Made by a program: the position numbers and the translations under genes. Below are positions 15,370-27,682 of a DNA stretch of 64,000 nucleotides, piece after piece. Origin of the DNA: Bradyrhizobium sp. BR 10289 (lineage in GTDB: Bacteria > Pseudomonadota > Alphaproteobacteria > Rhizobiales > Xanthobacteraceae). The first letter of the stretch is position 1, and the number at the start of each line of letters is the position of its first letter. The DNA lies in the NCBI RefSeq assembly GCF_019455385.1, contig NZ_JACOFR010000013.1:62001-126000 (forward strand), written 5' to 3'. The notes under the pieces are model-generated. The model was not told the DNA's origin. It was given only the letters and a program-made list of their open reading frames with translations, and did not search any database.

Positions 15370-17509
15370 ATTGCCAGCCGAGGCCTACGCGATCATCGAG
15401 GGCCGCCACTCCGACCCCTTCCACTATCTCGGCCTACATCCCGAGGGCGGCAAGAGCGTGGTGCGCGCATTCCTGCCCGAGGCGTCCAATGTCGAGGCGG
15501 TCGGCGAGCATGGCGAGGTGGCCCGGCTCGACCGCGTCCACGATTCCGGCCTGTTCATCGGCGCCCTGCCGAACGGCTCGAAGCACTACCAGCTGCGCGC
15601 GAAGTTCGGCGACAACGTCGTCGAGTTCGAGGATGCCTATCGCTTCCCGCCGATCCTGACCGATTTCGATCTCTATCTGCTCGGCGAAGGCACCCATCAG
15701 CGCCTCTACGACAAGCTCGGCGCGCATCCGATGACGCTGGAAGGCATCGACGGCATCGCCTTCGTCGTGCTGGCGCCGAACGCGCGGCGCGTCTCCGTGG
15801 TCGGCGATTTCAATTTCTGGGACGGGCGGCGTCATCCGATGCGGGTGCGCGGGGCCGGCTATTGGGAATTGTTCATCCCGCATGCGAAGAGCGGCGATCA
15901 CTACAAATTCGAGATCATCGGGCCGCACGGCCATCTGCTGCCGCTGAAATCCGACCCGATGGCATTCGCAACAGAGCTGCGCCCCAAGACCGCGTCGATC
16001 GTGTTCGACGAGGCGCATCTGCCGCGGCCGCGCCCGGCGCCTGACGGCATCAACGCGCTGTCGGCACCGATGTCGATCTACGAGGTCCATCTCGGCTCTT
16101 GGCGACGCAAGGGCGACAATGAATGGCTGACCTATCGCGAGCTGGCCGAGCAGCTGCCGGCCTATGCCCGCGACATGGGCTTCACGCATCTGGAATTCCT
16201 GCCCGTCAGCGAGCATCCGTTCGACGGCTCCTGGGGCTATCAGCCGACCGGCCTCTATGCCCCGACCAGCCGGTTCGGCTCACCGGAGGATTTTGCTGCG
16301 CTGGTGGATGCCTGCCACCGCGAGGGCGTCGGCGTGCTGCTCGACTGGGTGCCCGGCCACTTCCCCGACGATCCGCACGGGCTCGGCAATTTTGACGGCA
16401 CGGCGCTTTACGAGCACGCCAATCCGCTGCAGGGCCGGCATCTCGACTGGGGCACCCTGATCTACAATTACGGCCGCACCGAAGTGACGAACTTCCTGGT
16501 GTCGAACGCGCTGTTCTGGCTGGAGCGCTACGCCATCGACGGCCTGCGCGTCGATGCGGTCGCCTCCATGCTTTACCTCGACTACAGCCGCCCGCCGGGG
16601 GCCTGGATTCCGAACCAGTATGGCGGCCGCGAGAATATCGAGGCGATCAACTTCCTGCGCCGCTTCAACACCGAGCTGTTCGCGCGCTTCCCGCAGGCGA
16701 CCACGGCGGCGGAGGAATCGACGGCATGGCCGCAGGTGTCGCGCCCGGTGGAGTTCGGCGGGCTCGGCTTCGGCTACAAGTGGAACATGGGCTGGATGCA
16801 CGACACGCTGAACTACATCAGCAAGGATCCGATCCACCGCAAGCATCACCACGGCGACATCCTGTTCGGACTGCACTACGCCTTCTCGGAAAATTTCATC
16901 CTGCCGCTGTCGCATGACGAGGTCGTGCACGGCAAACGCTCGATCCTCGGCCGCATGCCCGGCGACGAATGGCAGCGTTTTGCAAACTTGCGCGCCTATT
17001 ACAGCTTCATGTTCGGCCATCCCGGCAAGAAGCTCCTGTTCATGGGCGCGGAGATCGCGCAGAGCCGCGAATGGAATCACGACCAGTCGCTCGACTGGCA
17101 CCTGCTCGAATACCGATATCATCAGGGCATCCAGGCGCTGATCCGCGACCTCAACCGGCTCTACCGCGCGGTGCCGGCGCTGCATCAGATGGATTGCGAC
17201 CCCGCCGGGTTCGAGTGGCTGATCACCGACGATGCCAATCGCAACGTGTTCGCCTGGCTGCGCAAGGGCATCGACGAGCACGCCCGGTGCCTGGTGGTCG
17301 CCAACTTCTCCCCGAACGTGTATCAAAACTATCGCGTGCCTGTACCCTTTGCGGGCAAATGGAAAGAGGTGTTCAATTCGGACTCCGCCCATTATGGCGG
17401 CAGCAATGTCGGGAACATTGGCGAGGTCCGGACGGTCGACGGCAAGTCGCCCGAGTTGCGCCTGACGATCCCGCCCCTCGCCGCGATCTTCCTCGTTCCG
17501 GAAAGCTGA
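15362..17509 (+). CDS. glgB: 1,4-alpha-glucan branching enzyme
   Basis: Introduces alpha-1,6 branches into glycogen. The length (715 residues) and domain order fit: an N-terminal CBM48-type region (GRHSDPFHYLGLHP, FVVLAPNARRVSVVGDFNFWDG), then the GH13 barrel with YEVHLGSWRR, LLDWVPGHFPDD, IDGLRVDAVASMLYLDY (nucleophile Asp), ATTAAEESTAWP (acid/base Glu) and LPLSHDEVVHGKRS. The ATG at 15362 overlaps the end of the treS-mak gene by 8 bases, so the two are translationally coupled; an upstream GTG at 15344 is a less likely start. It probably branches glucan made by a GlgE- or GlgA-type polymerase; no glgA or glgC lies in this window. Confidence 0.96.
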   Translation: MPKLPAEAYAIIEGRHSDPFHYLGLHPEGGKSVVRAFLPEASNVEAVGEHGEVARLDRVHDSGLFIGALPNGSKHYQLRAKFGDNVVEFEDAYRFPPILTDFDLYLLGEGTHQRLYDKLGAHPMTLEGIDGIAFVVLAPNARRVSVVGDFNFWDGRRHPMRVRGAGYWELFIPHAKSGDHYKFEIIGPHGHLLPLKSDPMAFATELRPKTASIVFDEAHLPRPRPAPDGINALSAPMSIYEVHLGSWRRKGDNEWLTYRELAEQLPAYARDMGFTHLEFLPVSEHPFDGSWGYQPTGLYAPTSRFGSPEDFAALVDACHREGVGVLLDWVPGHFPDDPHGLGNFDGTALYEHANPLQGRHLDWGTLIYNYGRTEVTNFLVSNALFWLERYAIDGLRVDAVASMLYLDYSRPPGAWIPNQYGGRENIEAINFLRRFNTELFARFPQATTAAEESTAWPQVSRPVEFGGLGFGYKWNMGWMHDTLNYISKDPIHRKHHHGDILFGLHYAFSENFILPLSHDEVVHGKRSILGRMPGDEWQRFANLRAYYSFMFGHPGKKLLFMGAEIAQSREWNHDQSLDWHLLEYRYHQGIQALIRDLNRLYRAVPALHQMDCDPAGFEWLITDDANRNVFAWLRKGIDEHARCLVVANFSPNVYQNYRVPVPFAGKWKEVFNSDSAHYGGSNVGNIGEVRTVDGKSPELRLTIPPLAAIFLVPES

Positions 17510-17512
17510 CCG

Positions 17513-19591
17513 ATGCGCCTGACTGCTGGATCGCCCGCACGCCTCGGCGCAAGCTGGGACGGACGCGGCACCAATTTCGCGCTGTTCTCCGCCAATGCGC
17601 AGAAGGTCGAGCTATGCCTGTTCGACACGCAGGGGCGACGCGAGCTCGAGCGCATCGAGCTGCCCGAACGCACCGAGGATGTCTGGCACGGCTATCTTAA
17701 CGACGTCTCGCCCGGCCAGCTCTACGGCTATCGCGTGCACGGCCCCTACGAGCCCGAGCACGGCCACCGCTTCAACGCCAACAAGCTGCTGCTCGACCCC
17801 TATGCCAAGCGGCTCGCGGGGCGGCTGGTCTGGAGCGACGCGCATTTCGCCTATCGCACCGGCTCGCCGCGCGAGGATCTGTCGTTCGACCGCCGCGACA
17901 ATGCGCGCGGCATGCCGAAGGGCGTCGTGGTCGACGAGACCTTCAATTGGGGCCGACGCGAGATCCGGCCCAACATCGCGTGGGAAGACACCATCATTTA
18001 CGAGGCCCACGTCAAGGGCCTGACGCAGAAGCGCGACGACGTGCCGCCGAATCTGCGCGGCACCTATGGCGGACTGTCGTCACCGGCGATGATCGAGCAT
18101 CTGAAGAAGCTCGGCGTCACGACTATCGAGCTGCTGCCGGTCCACGCCTTCGTCGACGACCGCATCCTGGTGGAGAAGAAGCTCGCCAATTACTGGGGCT
18201 ACAACACGCTGTCCTTCTTCGCGCCGGAGCAGCGCTACGCCCAGGACAACGCACTCGACTCCTTCCGCACGACGGTGGCGCGGCTGCACGATGCGGGCAT
18301 CGAGGTGATGCTCGACGTCGTCTACAACCACACCGCTGAAGGCAACCATCTCGGCCCGACGCTGTGCTATCGCGGGATCGACAATGCCTCCTATTACTGG
18401 CTGAACCGCGAGAACCCGCGCTATTACGACGACTTCACCGGCTGCGGCTCGTCGGTGAACCTCACCCATCCGCGCGTGCTACAAATGGTGATGGATTCCT
18501 TGCGCTACTGGGTCGAGGTCTGCCACGTCGACGGCTTCCGCTTCGACCTCGCCACCACGCTGGCACGCGGCCCGAACGGCTTTGATCGCGGTATTTCATT
18601 TTTGACGGCAATTCGCCAGGATCCGGTGCTCGCGACCGTCAAGCTCGTCGCCGAGCCATGGGACCTCGGCCTCGGCGGCTACCAGGTTGGCGCCTTCCCG
18701 TCGCAATGGTCGGAGTGGAACGACCGCTATCGCAGCGCCATGCGCCGCTACTGGAGCGGCGAAGGCAGCCTGATCGGCGACATCTCGAGCCGCATGACGG
18801 CGTCCTCCGACCTGTTCAATCACGACGGACGGCGGCCGCGCGCCAGCATCAACCACATCACCGTGCATGACGGCTTCACGCTCGCCGACCTCTTCAGCTA
18901 CAACGAGAAGCACAACGAGGCCAATGGCGAGGACAATCGCGACGGCTCCAACGACAACCACAGCAACAATTGCGGTGTCGAGGGCCCGACCGACGACCCC
19001 GCGATCCTCGCGTTGCGGCGGCAGCTTCGCAAGAACGTGCTGGCCTGCCTGATGCTGGCGCAAGGCGTTCCGTTGCTGTTGGCCGGCGACGAGGTCGGCA
19101 ATTCGCAAAGCGGTAACAACAACGCCTATTGCCAGGACAACGAGGTCGGCTGGGTCGGCTGGGACAATCTCGGCAAGGACGGCGACGACATGGTCGATTT
19201 CGTCGCCGGTCTCGCCGGCATCCGCCAACGCTTCTCCCAGCTGCGCAGCCATCGCTGGCTCGACGGCCGCCCCAAGGACGGCCTCTCCTACGGCGCGCTG
19301 TGGTTGACGCCCGAAGGCAACGAGATGACCGAGAGCGACTGGACATTCCCGGACGGGCGGTTCCTCTCCTATGTGATGGGGCCGATGGAACCGGGGAGCG
19401 CCGCGATCTTTATCGTATTGAACGCAGCCCCCGAAGAGATCGCATTCAAATTGCCAAAGATGCCCGAATACAAGAGCTGGCAGCAGATCCTGAACACGAC
19501 CGAAGCCAGGCTCAACAGCGTTGATTTCCTGCCCGGAAGCGACAGCAAGGCGCCGCCGCGCTCCGTGCTCGCCTTCGCGGGGGCGCTATGA
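17513..19591 (+). CDS. glgX: Glycogen debranching enzyme (isoamylase type)
   Basis: Hydrolyses alpha-1,6 linkages of glycogen limit dextrin. The 692-residue protein has the CBM48 domain (GASWDGRGTNFALFSANA) and the GH13 barrel: LDVVYNHTAEGNHLGPT, DGFRFDLATTLARG (nucleophile Asp), LVAEPWDLGLGGYQVG (acid/base Glu) and HDGFTLADLFSYNEKHN followed by the GlgX-specific NGEDNRDGSNDNHSNNCG. The ATG lies 3 bases after the glgB stop. The end overlaps treZ by 4 bases (ATGA). In the operon it supplies linear malto-oligosaccharides that TreY and TreZ can turn into trehalose. Confidence 0.95.
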   Translation: MRLTAGSPARLGASWDGRGTNFALFSANAQKVELCLFDTQGRRELERIELPERTEDVWHGYLNDVSPGQLYGYRVHGPYEPEHGHRFNANKLLLDPYAKRLAGRLVWSDAHFAYRTGSPREDLSFDRRDNARGMPKGVVVDETFNWGRREIRPNIAWEDTIIYEAHVKGLTQKRDDVPPNLRGTYGGLSSPAMIEHLKKLGVTTIELLPVHAFVDDRILVEKKLANYWGYNTLSFFAPEQRYAQDNALDSFRTTVARLHDAGIEVMLDVVYNHTAEGNHLGPTLCYRGIDNASYYWLNRENPRYYDDFTGCGSSVNLTHPRVLQMVMDSLRYWVEVCHVDGFRFDLATTLARGPNGFDRGISFLTAIRQDPVLATVKLVAEPWDLGLGGYQVGAFPSQWSEWNDRYRSAMRRYWSGEGSLIGDISSRMTASSDLFNHDGRRPRASINHITVHDGFTLADLFSYNEKHNEANGEDNRDGSNDNHSNNCGVEGPTDDPAILALRRQLRKNVLACLMLAQGVPLLLAGDEVGNSQSGNNNAYCQDNEVGWVGWDNLGKDGDDMVDFVAGLAGIRQRFSQLRSHRWLDGRPKDGLSYGALWLTPEGNEMTESDWTFPDGRFLSYVMGPMEPGSAAIFIVLNAAPEEIAFKLPKMPEYKSWQQILNTTEARLNSVDFLPGSDSKAPPRSVLAFAGAL

Positions 19592-21342
19592 GGCCATCCT
19601 TCGGGGCGAAGCCGACCAAAGACGGCGTGTCGTTCCGGCTGTGGGCGCCCGCTGCGCGACGCGTCGATCTGCTCTTGGAGCGACGGCACGCGATGCAGCG
19701 CCGGCAGGATGGCTGGTATGTCGCCGAGATTGCGGGCCTTCCCGTCGGCAGCTCCTACAAGTTCAGGATCGACGACGAGATCGATGTGCCCGATCCGGCC
19801 TCCGCCTTCCAGCCCGAGGACGTGTTCGGCCCCAGCGAGGTGATCGACCACGACGCGTTCGATTGGCGCGCAAAGGACTGGCGCGGCCGTCCCTGGGAAG
19901 AGACCGTGCTGATCGAGACCCATGTCGGCACATTTACGGCCGAGGGCACCTATCGCGCGATGATCGACAAGCTCGATCATCTCGCGGCCACCGGCATCAC
20001 CGCGGTCGAGCTGATGCCGCTGGCCGATTTCGCCGGCAAGCGCGGCTGGGGTTATGACGGCGTCTTGTGGTACGCGCCCGACAGCGCCTATGGCCGCCCC
20101 GACGACCTGAAGACGCTGATCGACGAGGCGCATCTGCGCGGATTGATGGTGTTTCTCGACGTCGTCTACAATCATTTCGGTCCCGAGGGGAATTACCTCG
20201 GCCGCTATGCGCCGACTTTCTTCACCGACGCGCACACGCCCTGGGGCAGCGCGATCGATTATCGCGTGCCGCAGGTGCGCGCCTTCGCGGTCGAGAATGC
20301 GCTGTCCTGGCTCACCGACTACCGTTTCGATGGCTTGCGGCTGGACGCCGCCAACCACATCATGGCGATCCCCGGCGAGCAGTCGATGCTGCACGACCTC
20401 AGCGTCGCCGCCGGCGAGCTCGCCAAGGCGACGGGACGCCACATCCATCTCGTGCTGGAGAACGGCGACAACCGCGCCAGCCTGCTCGATGCCGCGCAGG
20501 AGCCGCCCAACGGCAAATATCGCGGGCAGTGGAACGACGATTATCACCATGTCTGGCACGTGATGCTGACCGGCGAGCTCAACGGCTATTACGCCGACTA
20601 CCAGACCCCGCGCATGGACCTCGCCCGCGCGCTCGCCTCGGGCTTCGTCTATCAGGGCGAGATTTCGGAGTTCTGGGGCAAGAAGCCGCGCGGCGAGCCG
20701 AGCGGCGAATTGCCGCCGGCGACATTCGTCAATTTCCTGCAGAACCACGACCAGATCGGCAATCGCCCGCTCGGCGACCGGCTGGAGAGCCTGGCATCGC
20801 CGCAGCAGATCGAGGCCGCGCTCGCGGTGACGCTGCTCGCGCCGATGGTGCCGATGCTGTTTCAGGGCGAGGAATGGGGCTCCACTGCGCCCTTCCCGTT
20901 CTTCTGCGATTTCCAGGGCGGCCTCGCCGATGCCGTGCGCAAGGGGCGCAAGCAGGAATATGCCTGGGCCTACGAGAAGTACGGCGACGAGGTGCCTGAT
21001 CCGCTCGATCCGGCCACGCCGCAATCGGCCGTGCTCGACTGGACCCGCCGCACTCAGCAGCAGGAGGCGCGGCTCGCGCTGATCCGCGAGCTGCTCGCGC
21101 TTCGCCATAAGGAGATCGCGCCGCGGCTGAAGGGCGCGCGCTTCGGCGATGCCGAGGCCGCCGACAGCGGCCTTCTCACCGGATATTGGCGCATGGGCGA
21201 CGGCACCACGCTGAGCCTGACCGCCAATTTGTCCGACAAGGACATCGCTTATGCGAGCAACGCTCCGGGCGCGCCGATCTGGGGCGGCGCGACCGGCGAG
21301 CGGCTTCCGCCCTGGTCGGTGCTCTGGCATCTCGGAGGTTGA
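19588..21342 (+). CDS. treZ: Malto-oligosyltrehalose trehalohydrolase
   Basis: Releases trehalose from maltooligosyl-trehalose, the second step of the TreY-TreZ route. The 584 residues start with the small N-terminal domain (FGAKPTKDGVSFRLWAPAARRVDL). The barrel follows with FLDVVYNHFGPEGNYLGRYAP, YRFDGLRLDAANHI (nucleophile Asp), IHLVLENGDNRASLLD (acid/base Glu) and FLQNHDQIGNRPLGDRL, the last being diagnostic of TreZ. It overlaps glgX by 4 bases and is followed one base later by treY, so coupled translation of GlgX, TreZ and TreY is likely. Confidence 0.95.
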   Translation: MRPSFGAKPTKDGVSFRLWAPAARRVDLLLERRHAMQRRQDGWYVAEIAGLPVGSSYKFRIDDEIDVPDPASAFQPEDVFGPSEVIDHDAFDWRAKDWRGRPWEETVLIETHVGTFTAEGTYRAMIDKLDHLAATGITAVELMPLADFAGKRGWGYDGVLWYAPDSAYGRPDDLKTLIDEAHLRGLMVFLDVVYNHFGPEGNYLGRYAPTFFTDAHTPWGSAIDYRVPQVRAFAVENALSWLTDYRFDGLRLDAANHIMAIPGEQSMLHDLSVAAGELAKATGRHIHLVLENGDNRASLLDAAQEPPNGKYRGQWNDDYHHVWHVMLTGELNGYYADYQTPRMDLARALASGFVYQGEISEFWGKKPRGEPSGELPPATFVNFLQNHDQIGNRPLGDRLESLASPQQIEAALAVTLLAPMVPMLFQGEEWGSTAPFPFFCDFQGGLADAVRKGRKQEYAWAYEKYGDEVPDPLDPATPQSAVLDWTRRTQQQEARLALIRELLALRHKEIAPRLKGARFGDAEAADSGLLTGYWRMGDGTTLSLTANLSDKDIAYASNAPGAPIWGGATGERLPPWSVLWHLGG

Positions 21343-21343
21343 T

Positions 21344-24127
<2,784 letters not shown>

Positions 24128-24130
24128 CGG

Positions 24131-24448
24131 CTACTTTCCCTCGTCCTTCGTCAGCAGCAATTGCCCGCGCTTGCGGATGGCCGCCTGCGCCATCTCGGCA
24201 AAGCGCTGCAACAGCCACGGCAGCACCACCTCGACCCTGACGTGATCCTCAGCGACGTCGACCTGCCCCGTCGCCATCTGCCCGAGCGCGCGGATGCGAA
24301 AGGCCATGGTATCGCCGCTCCAGCGCTCCTCCTCCACCTGCATCACCGGGAGGCTCGCCGCCGCACGGCCGAGCCCGGTCTTGAGCCTGCGTACCGCTTC
24401 CTCGCGGCCGAGACGATGCGGAATGGAGACGACGAGCGGTGCTGACAT
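24131..24448 (-). CDS. Polyhydroxyalkanoic acid system family protein (PHA granule region type)
   Basis: A 105-residue protein starting MSAPLVVSIPHRLGREEAVRRL. The pattern of I-PH-LGREEA-RR-K, a central acidic stretch with W and F alternating, and a C-terminal RFAEMAQAAIRKRGQ resembles the small PHA_gran_rgn family described near polyhydroxyalkanoate genes. The molecular role of that family is not established. The frame is open upstream, but the ATG at 24448 gives the family N-terminus. It converges on treY with only 3 bases between. The assignment rests on pattern recognition by eye. Confidence 0.65.
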   Translation of the reverse strand: MSAPLVVSIPHRLGREEAVRRLKTGLGRAAASLPVMQVEEERWSGDTMAFRIRALGQMATGQVDVAEDHVRVEVVLPWLLQRFAEMAQAAIRKRGQLLLTKDEGK

Positions 24449-24544
24449 GGTCCCTGCCCTGCGTTGATGAATCCTCACATAGTCATGCCGGCCGAATGCG
24501 CAAAGGTTCCATGCAAGTTGCAGCGCAGGCTCTGTTTCAAAACC

Positions 24545-24569
24545 GGAACCATAAAGCCTGCGGCAAGTT
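24545..24569 (+). promoter_or_regulatory. EcfG-type (general stress) promoter upstream of the DUF3309 gene
   Basis: GGAAC (24545-24549), 17 bases, then GTT (24567-24569), matching the EcfG consensus. It is 62 bases before the ATG of the small membrane protein gene at 24631. Confidence 0.6.
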
Positions 24570-24630
24570 GCCCCCGCACCACGGGACAAGTGCAAACGAC
24601 CCTTTTCACGAAGGGCTGGAGGAGATTGTT

Positions 24631-24795
24631 ATGTCTATCGGTACGATCATTCTGATCATCCTGGTCATCGCGCTGCTCGGCGGCTTCAGCGGAATCGGCG
24701 GCGGTCCGTTCTACGGCACCGGCTATTACGGCGGCGGCGGCCTCGGGCTCGTCATCGTGATTCTGCTGATATTGCTGCTGCTGGGCAGGATCTAG
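24631..24795 (+). CDS. DUF3309 family small membrane protein
   Basis: A 54-residue protein made of two hydrophobic segments: TIILIILVIALLGG (about residues 5-18) and LGLVIVILLILLLLG (38-52). They are separated by the glycine/tyrosine-rich turn IGGGPFYGTGYYGGGG, the arrangement of the DUF3309 family. Function unknown; such mini-proteins are often stress-induced in proteobacteria. GGAGGA lies eight bases before the ATG. An EcfG-type promoter is 62 bases upstream, which suggests general stress control. It is followed by a palindromic repeat. Confidence 0.85.
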   Translation: MSIGTIILIILVIALLGGFSGIGGGPFYGTGYYGGGGLGLVIVILLILLLLGRI

Positions 24796-24805
24796 GCGAG
24801 AATTC

Positions 24806-24929
24806 ATAGGGTGGGCAAAGGCGCACTTGCGCCGTGCCCACCTTCCCTCACCGTAACGAGAAAAATCGTGGGCACGCTTCCGCCTTCGCTCTTCGAGCGA
24901 CGGCGGACAAGTCGCTTTGCCCACCCTAC
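24806..24929. repeat. Palindromic intergenic repeat, copy 1 (GTAGGGTGGGCAAAG arms)
   Basis: The outer arms TAGGGTGGGCAAAG (24807-24820) and CTTTGCCCACCCTAC (24915-24929) are inverted repeats. Inside are GGCGC...GCGCCGTGCCCACC and GTGGGCACGCTTC, which can form further hairpins. The same element occurs at 28654-28742. It lies between the DUF3309 gene and the 3' end of ligD. Confidence 0.85.
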
Positions 24930-24952
24930 GAGAGTAGCGCCTGAGCGCGGAC

Positions 24953-27655
24953 CTACTTCTTCTTCCCCGCTAGTTTCTTCATCGCCGCCTTGATCGACGA
25001 AGCCGCGCCGTCATAGCCATCCCACGCCTTCGAGCGTGCCAGCAGGCCCGGCACCGTTCGCACCGTATAGCGCTTCGGATCGAGATCGCCCTTCACCTGC
25101 GCCCAAGTCACCGGCATCGACACTGTCGCGCCGTCTCGCGCGCGGGGAGACAGGGGCCCGACGGCCGTGGACATGCGATCGTTGCGCAGATAGTCGAGGA
25201 AAATCTTTCCGTTGCGCAGCTTCTTGGACATGTTGAGCAGATAGTGCTCGGGATCGTCGTCGGCCATCCACTGGCAGACGCCCTGCGCGAACGCCTTTGC
25301 CTCTTTCCAGCTGACTTTGTCACGCGCGCCATGGAGCAGCGGCACCACCACATGCAGGCCTTTGCCGCCGGTGGTCTTGCAAAAGCTCTCCATGCCGAAG
25401 TCGGCGAGGCGCTGCCGCATCTCCTTGGCCGCCTCGACTACATCGGCGAACGTTACGTCCGGCGCAGGATCGAGGTCGAACACCAACCGGCCTGGCGTGT
25501 CGTAGGCGTTGGGCGCGCAATTCCAGGGATGCAGCTCGAGACCGCCGATCTGTGCGACCGCAGCAAGGCCCTCGACCCGATCAATCTGTAGATACGGCTT
25601 GCGATCGCCGGAGACCTTGGCAAGCTCGAGCAGGTTCGAGCTGCCCTGCATGGCATGGCGCTGGAAGAACTTTTCGCCGCCAATGCCGTCAGGCGCACGC
25701 ACGATCGAGCAGGGGCGACCCTTGAGATGCGTGATCATCCAGCCGCCGACGGCCTCGAAATAGCGCGCCAGATCGAGCTTCGTGACGCCCTCGCCGTCGC
25801 CGGCATCCGGCCACAGCTCCTTGTCCGGCTTGGAGATCACGACGCCCATCACCTCGGCCGTACCGGTCTCCTTCCGCTTGCCTGCCTTCGGCGCGGCGCG
25901 CTTCCTCGCCGACGGCTCCGCTAGTTCGGTATCCGCAGGCGTTTCGGCCTCGACCTCCTCCGCCGGCTTGTCCTGCCGCAGGCCCTTGAACGCAGCCTGA
26001 CGGATATTGCCGTCGGCGGTAAAGCCGGCGAATTCGATCTCGGCCACGAGCTCCGGCTTGAGCCAGTGGACGTCGCGCGTCTTCTTCGGCGCATTCTTGC
26101 CGCCGAAGGGACTTTCCCTGGCTGCCATCGCCTTCAGCGACGGCATGATGCGCTTGACCTTGTCGGCGCCAAATCCGGTCCCGACCATACCAACGAAGGC
26201 GAGATGATCGCCCCGATGCACGCCCGCCATCAAGGAACGGAATTTCCCATTGGTTGTCTTGTAGCCGCCGATCACGACCTCATGACCGGCGCGGCATTTC
26301 GCCTTGGTCCAGCTCTCGGTGCGGCCCGAGCGATAAGGCGCATCGAGCTTCTTCGACACCACGCCTTCGAGCTCGAGCTTGCAGGCCGATTGCAGCACCG
26401 CATCGCCGCCACTCTCGAAATGCTCGACATAGCGGATCTGGCTCGTCTTCTTCTTGCGCGCCTCCAGCAGTTCCTTGAGACGACTCTTGCGTTCGCCGAG
26501 CGGCAGGCGGCGATAATCGAGGCCCTCCGCGAACAGGAGGTCAAAGGCAAAGAAGATCAGGTCCTCGGACTTGCCGTCCGACAGCGCGGCCTGCAGCGAG
26601 GAAAAGTTCGGCGCGCCGTTGTGGTCGAGCGCGACGATCTCGCCGTCGATCAGCATGTCCGGCAACTCTGTCGCCTCCTTCGCGATCGACGCGAACTTGT
26701 CGGTCCAGTCGAGGCCCTTGCGCGTCTTCAGCGTCGCCGTGCCGTCCTCGACGCGGAGCTGGACGCGATAGCCATCGAACTTGATCTCGTGACACCAGCC
26801 ATCGGCGGCCGGCGGCCGCTCCACCGACGTGCAGAGCTGCGGCTCCACGAAGTCTGGCATCTCCGAGACCGTCTTGGCTGTCGTCGCGGTCGTAGCCTTC
26901 TTCTTCGACGTCTTATGCTTCGCGGCCGTGCTGCTCCTCAACGCCGCGCGAGGCGCCGGCTTGACGGTCCGCCCCTTGGTCTCCTCGGCGCGGTTGGATT
27001 GCCAGACCGCATCGGCCTTGCCTTTGCCTCTCGCCAGCATGAACGGCTTGGGGGCTCGCCCTTTGCCGCCGGCGATCTGCTCCATAGCGCGACCGGACGC
27101 GACGGACTTGTCCTCCGCGAGGATGTCCTCATCCTCGCTGGCATAGTCGTCGCGGTGCTTGATGAGCAGCCAGTTGGTGCGCTTTTCCCCGCCGCGGTTA
27201 CGCATGCGCACGAGCACCCAGCTGCCATGCAGCTTCTCACCGTGCAGAGTGAACTTCAGGTCACCCTTCTTGAAGCCGGCTTCGGGATCATCCGATTCCC
27301 AGGTACCGCGATCCCACAGCATGACGGTGCCGCCGCCATACTGCCCTTCCGGAATCGTCCCTTCGAAATCGCCATAGTCGAGCGGATGGTCCTCGACCTC
27401 GACCGCCAGCCGCTTGTCATGCGGATTGAGCGAGGGCCCCTTGGTCACGGCCCAGGACTTGAAGACGCCGTCAAATTCGAGCCGGAGATCGTAATGGAGC
27501 CGGGTCGCGTCGTGCTTCTGGATCACGAAACGTCGCTGCTTCGACGGCGCCACCGCGGTCTTGCCCGATGGCTCGGGCGTCTTCTCGAAATCACGCTTCT
27601 TTCGATAAGTGGAGAGCTTTTGCAGCACGATCGGTCCCGCTTTCCTTTTCGGCAT
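24953..27655 (-). CDS. ligD: Multifunctional non-homologous end-joining DNA ligase LigD
   Basis: ATP-dependent ligase/polymerase of bacterial NHEJ, 900 residues. The domain order is phosphoesterase, ligase, polymerase. Residues ~1-210 carry the PE domain (KHDATRLHYDLRLEFDG, DYGDFEGTIPEGQYGGGTV). At about 275-580 is the ligase with the adenylated lysine in EIKFDGYRV (Lys292), DGEIVALD and the OB-fold region. At about 600-890 is the primase-type polymerase (LVFDLDPAPDVTFADVVEAA with the metal-binding aspartates, KTTGGKGLHVVVPL, ARDGATVSMPVTW). Linkers are rich in Lys/Ala. It is divergent from ku, its partner in end-joining, with 90 bases between the start codons and an EcfG-type promoter pointing each way. 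The 5' leader is short (roughly 30 bases if the promoter is right). Confidence 0.96.
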   Translation of the reverse strand: MPKRKAGPIVLQKLSTYRKKRDFEKTPEPSGKTAVAPSKQRRFVIQKHDATRLHYDLRLEFDGVFKSWAVTKGPSLNPHDKRLAVEVEDHPLDYGDFEGTIPEGQYGGGTVMLWDRGTWESDDPEAGFKKGDLKFTLHGEKLHGSWVLVRMRNRGGEKRTNWLLIKHRDDYASEDEDILAEDKSVASGRAMEQIAGGKGRAPKPFMLARGKGKADAVWQSNRAEETKGRTVKPAPRAALRSSTAAKHKTSKKKATTATTAKTVSEMPDFVEPQLCTSVERPPAADGWCHEIKFDGYRVQLRVEDGTATLKTRKGLDWTDKFASIAKEATELPDMLIDGEIVALDHNGAPNFSSLQAALSDGKSEDLIFFAFDLLFAEGLDYRRLPLGERKSRLKELLEARKKKTSQIRYVEHFESGGDAVLQSACKLELEGVVSKKLDAPYRSGRTESWTKAKCRAGHEVVIGGYKTTNGKFRSLMAGVHRGDHLAFVGMVGTGFGADKVKRIMPSLKAMAARESPFGGKNAPKKTRDVHWLKPELVAEIEFAGFTADGNIRQAAFKGLRQDKPAEEVEAETPADTELAEPSARKRAAPKAGKRKETGTAEVMGVVISKPDKELWPDAGDGEGVTKLDLARYFEAVGGWMITHLKGRPCSIVRAPDGIGGEKFFQRHAMQGSSNLLELAKVSGDRKPYLQIDRVEGLAAVAQIGGLELHPWNCAPNAYDTPGRLVFDLDPAPDVTFADVVEAAKEMRQRLADFGMESFCKTTGGKGLHVVVPLLHGARDKVSWKEAKAFAQGVCQWMADDDPEHYLLNMSKKLRNGKIFLDYLRNDRMSTAVGPLSPRARDGATVSMPVTWAQVKGDLDPKRYTVRTVPGLLARSKAWDGYDGAASSIKAAMKKLAGKKK

Positions 27656-27682
27656 TCAGCCTATCACGGCCAGAGTCCCGTC

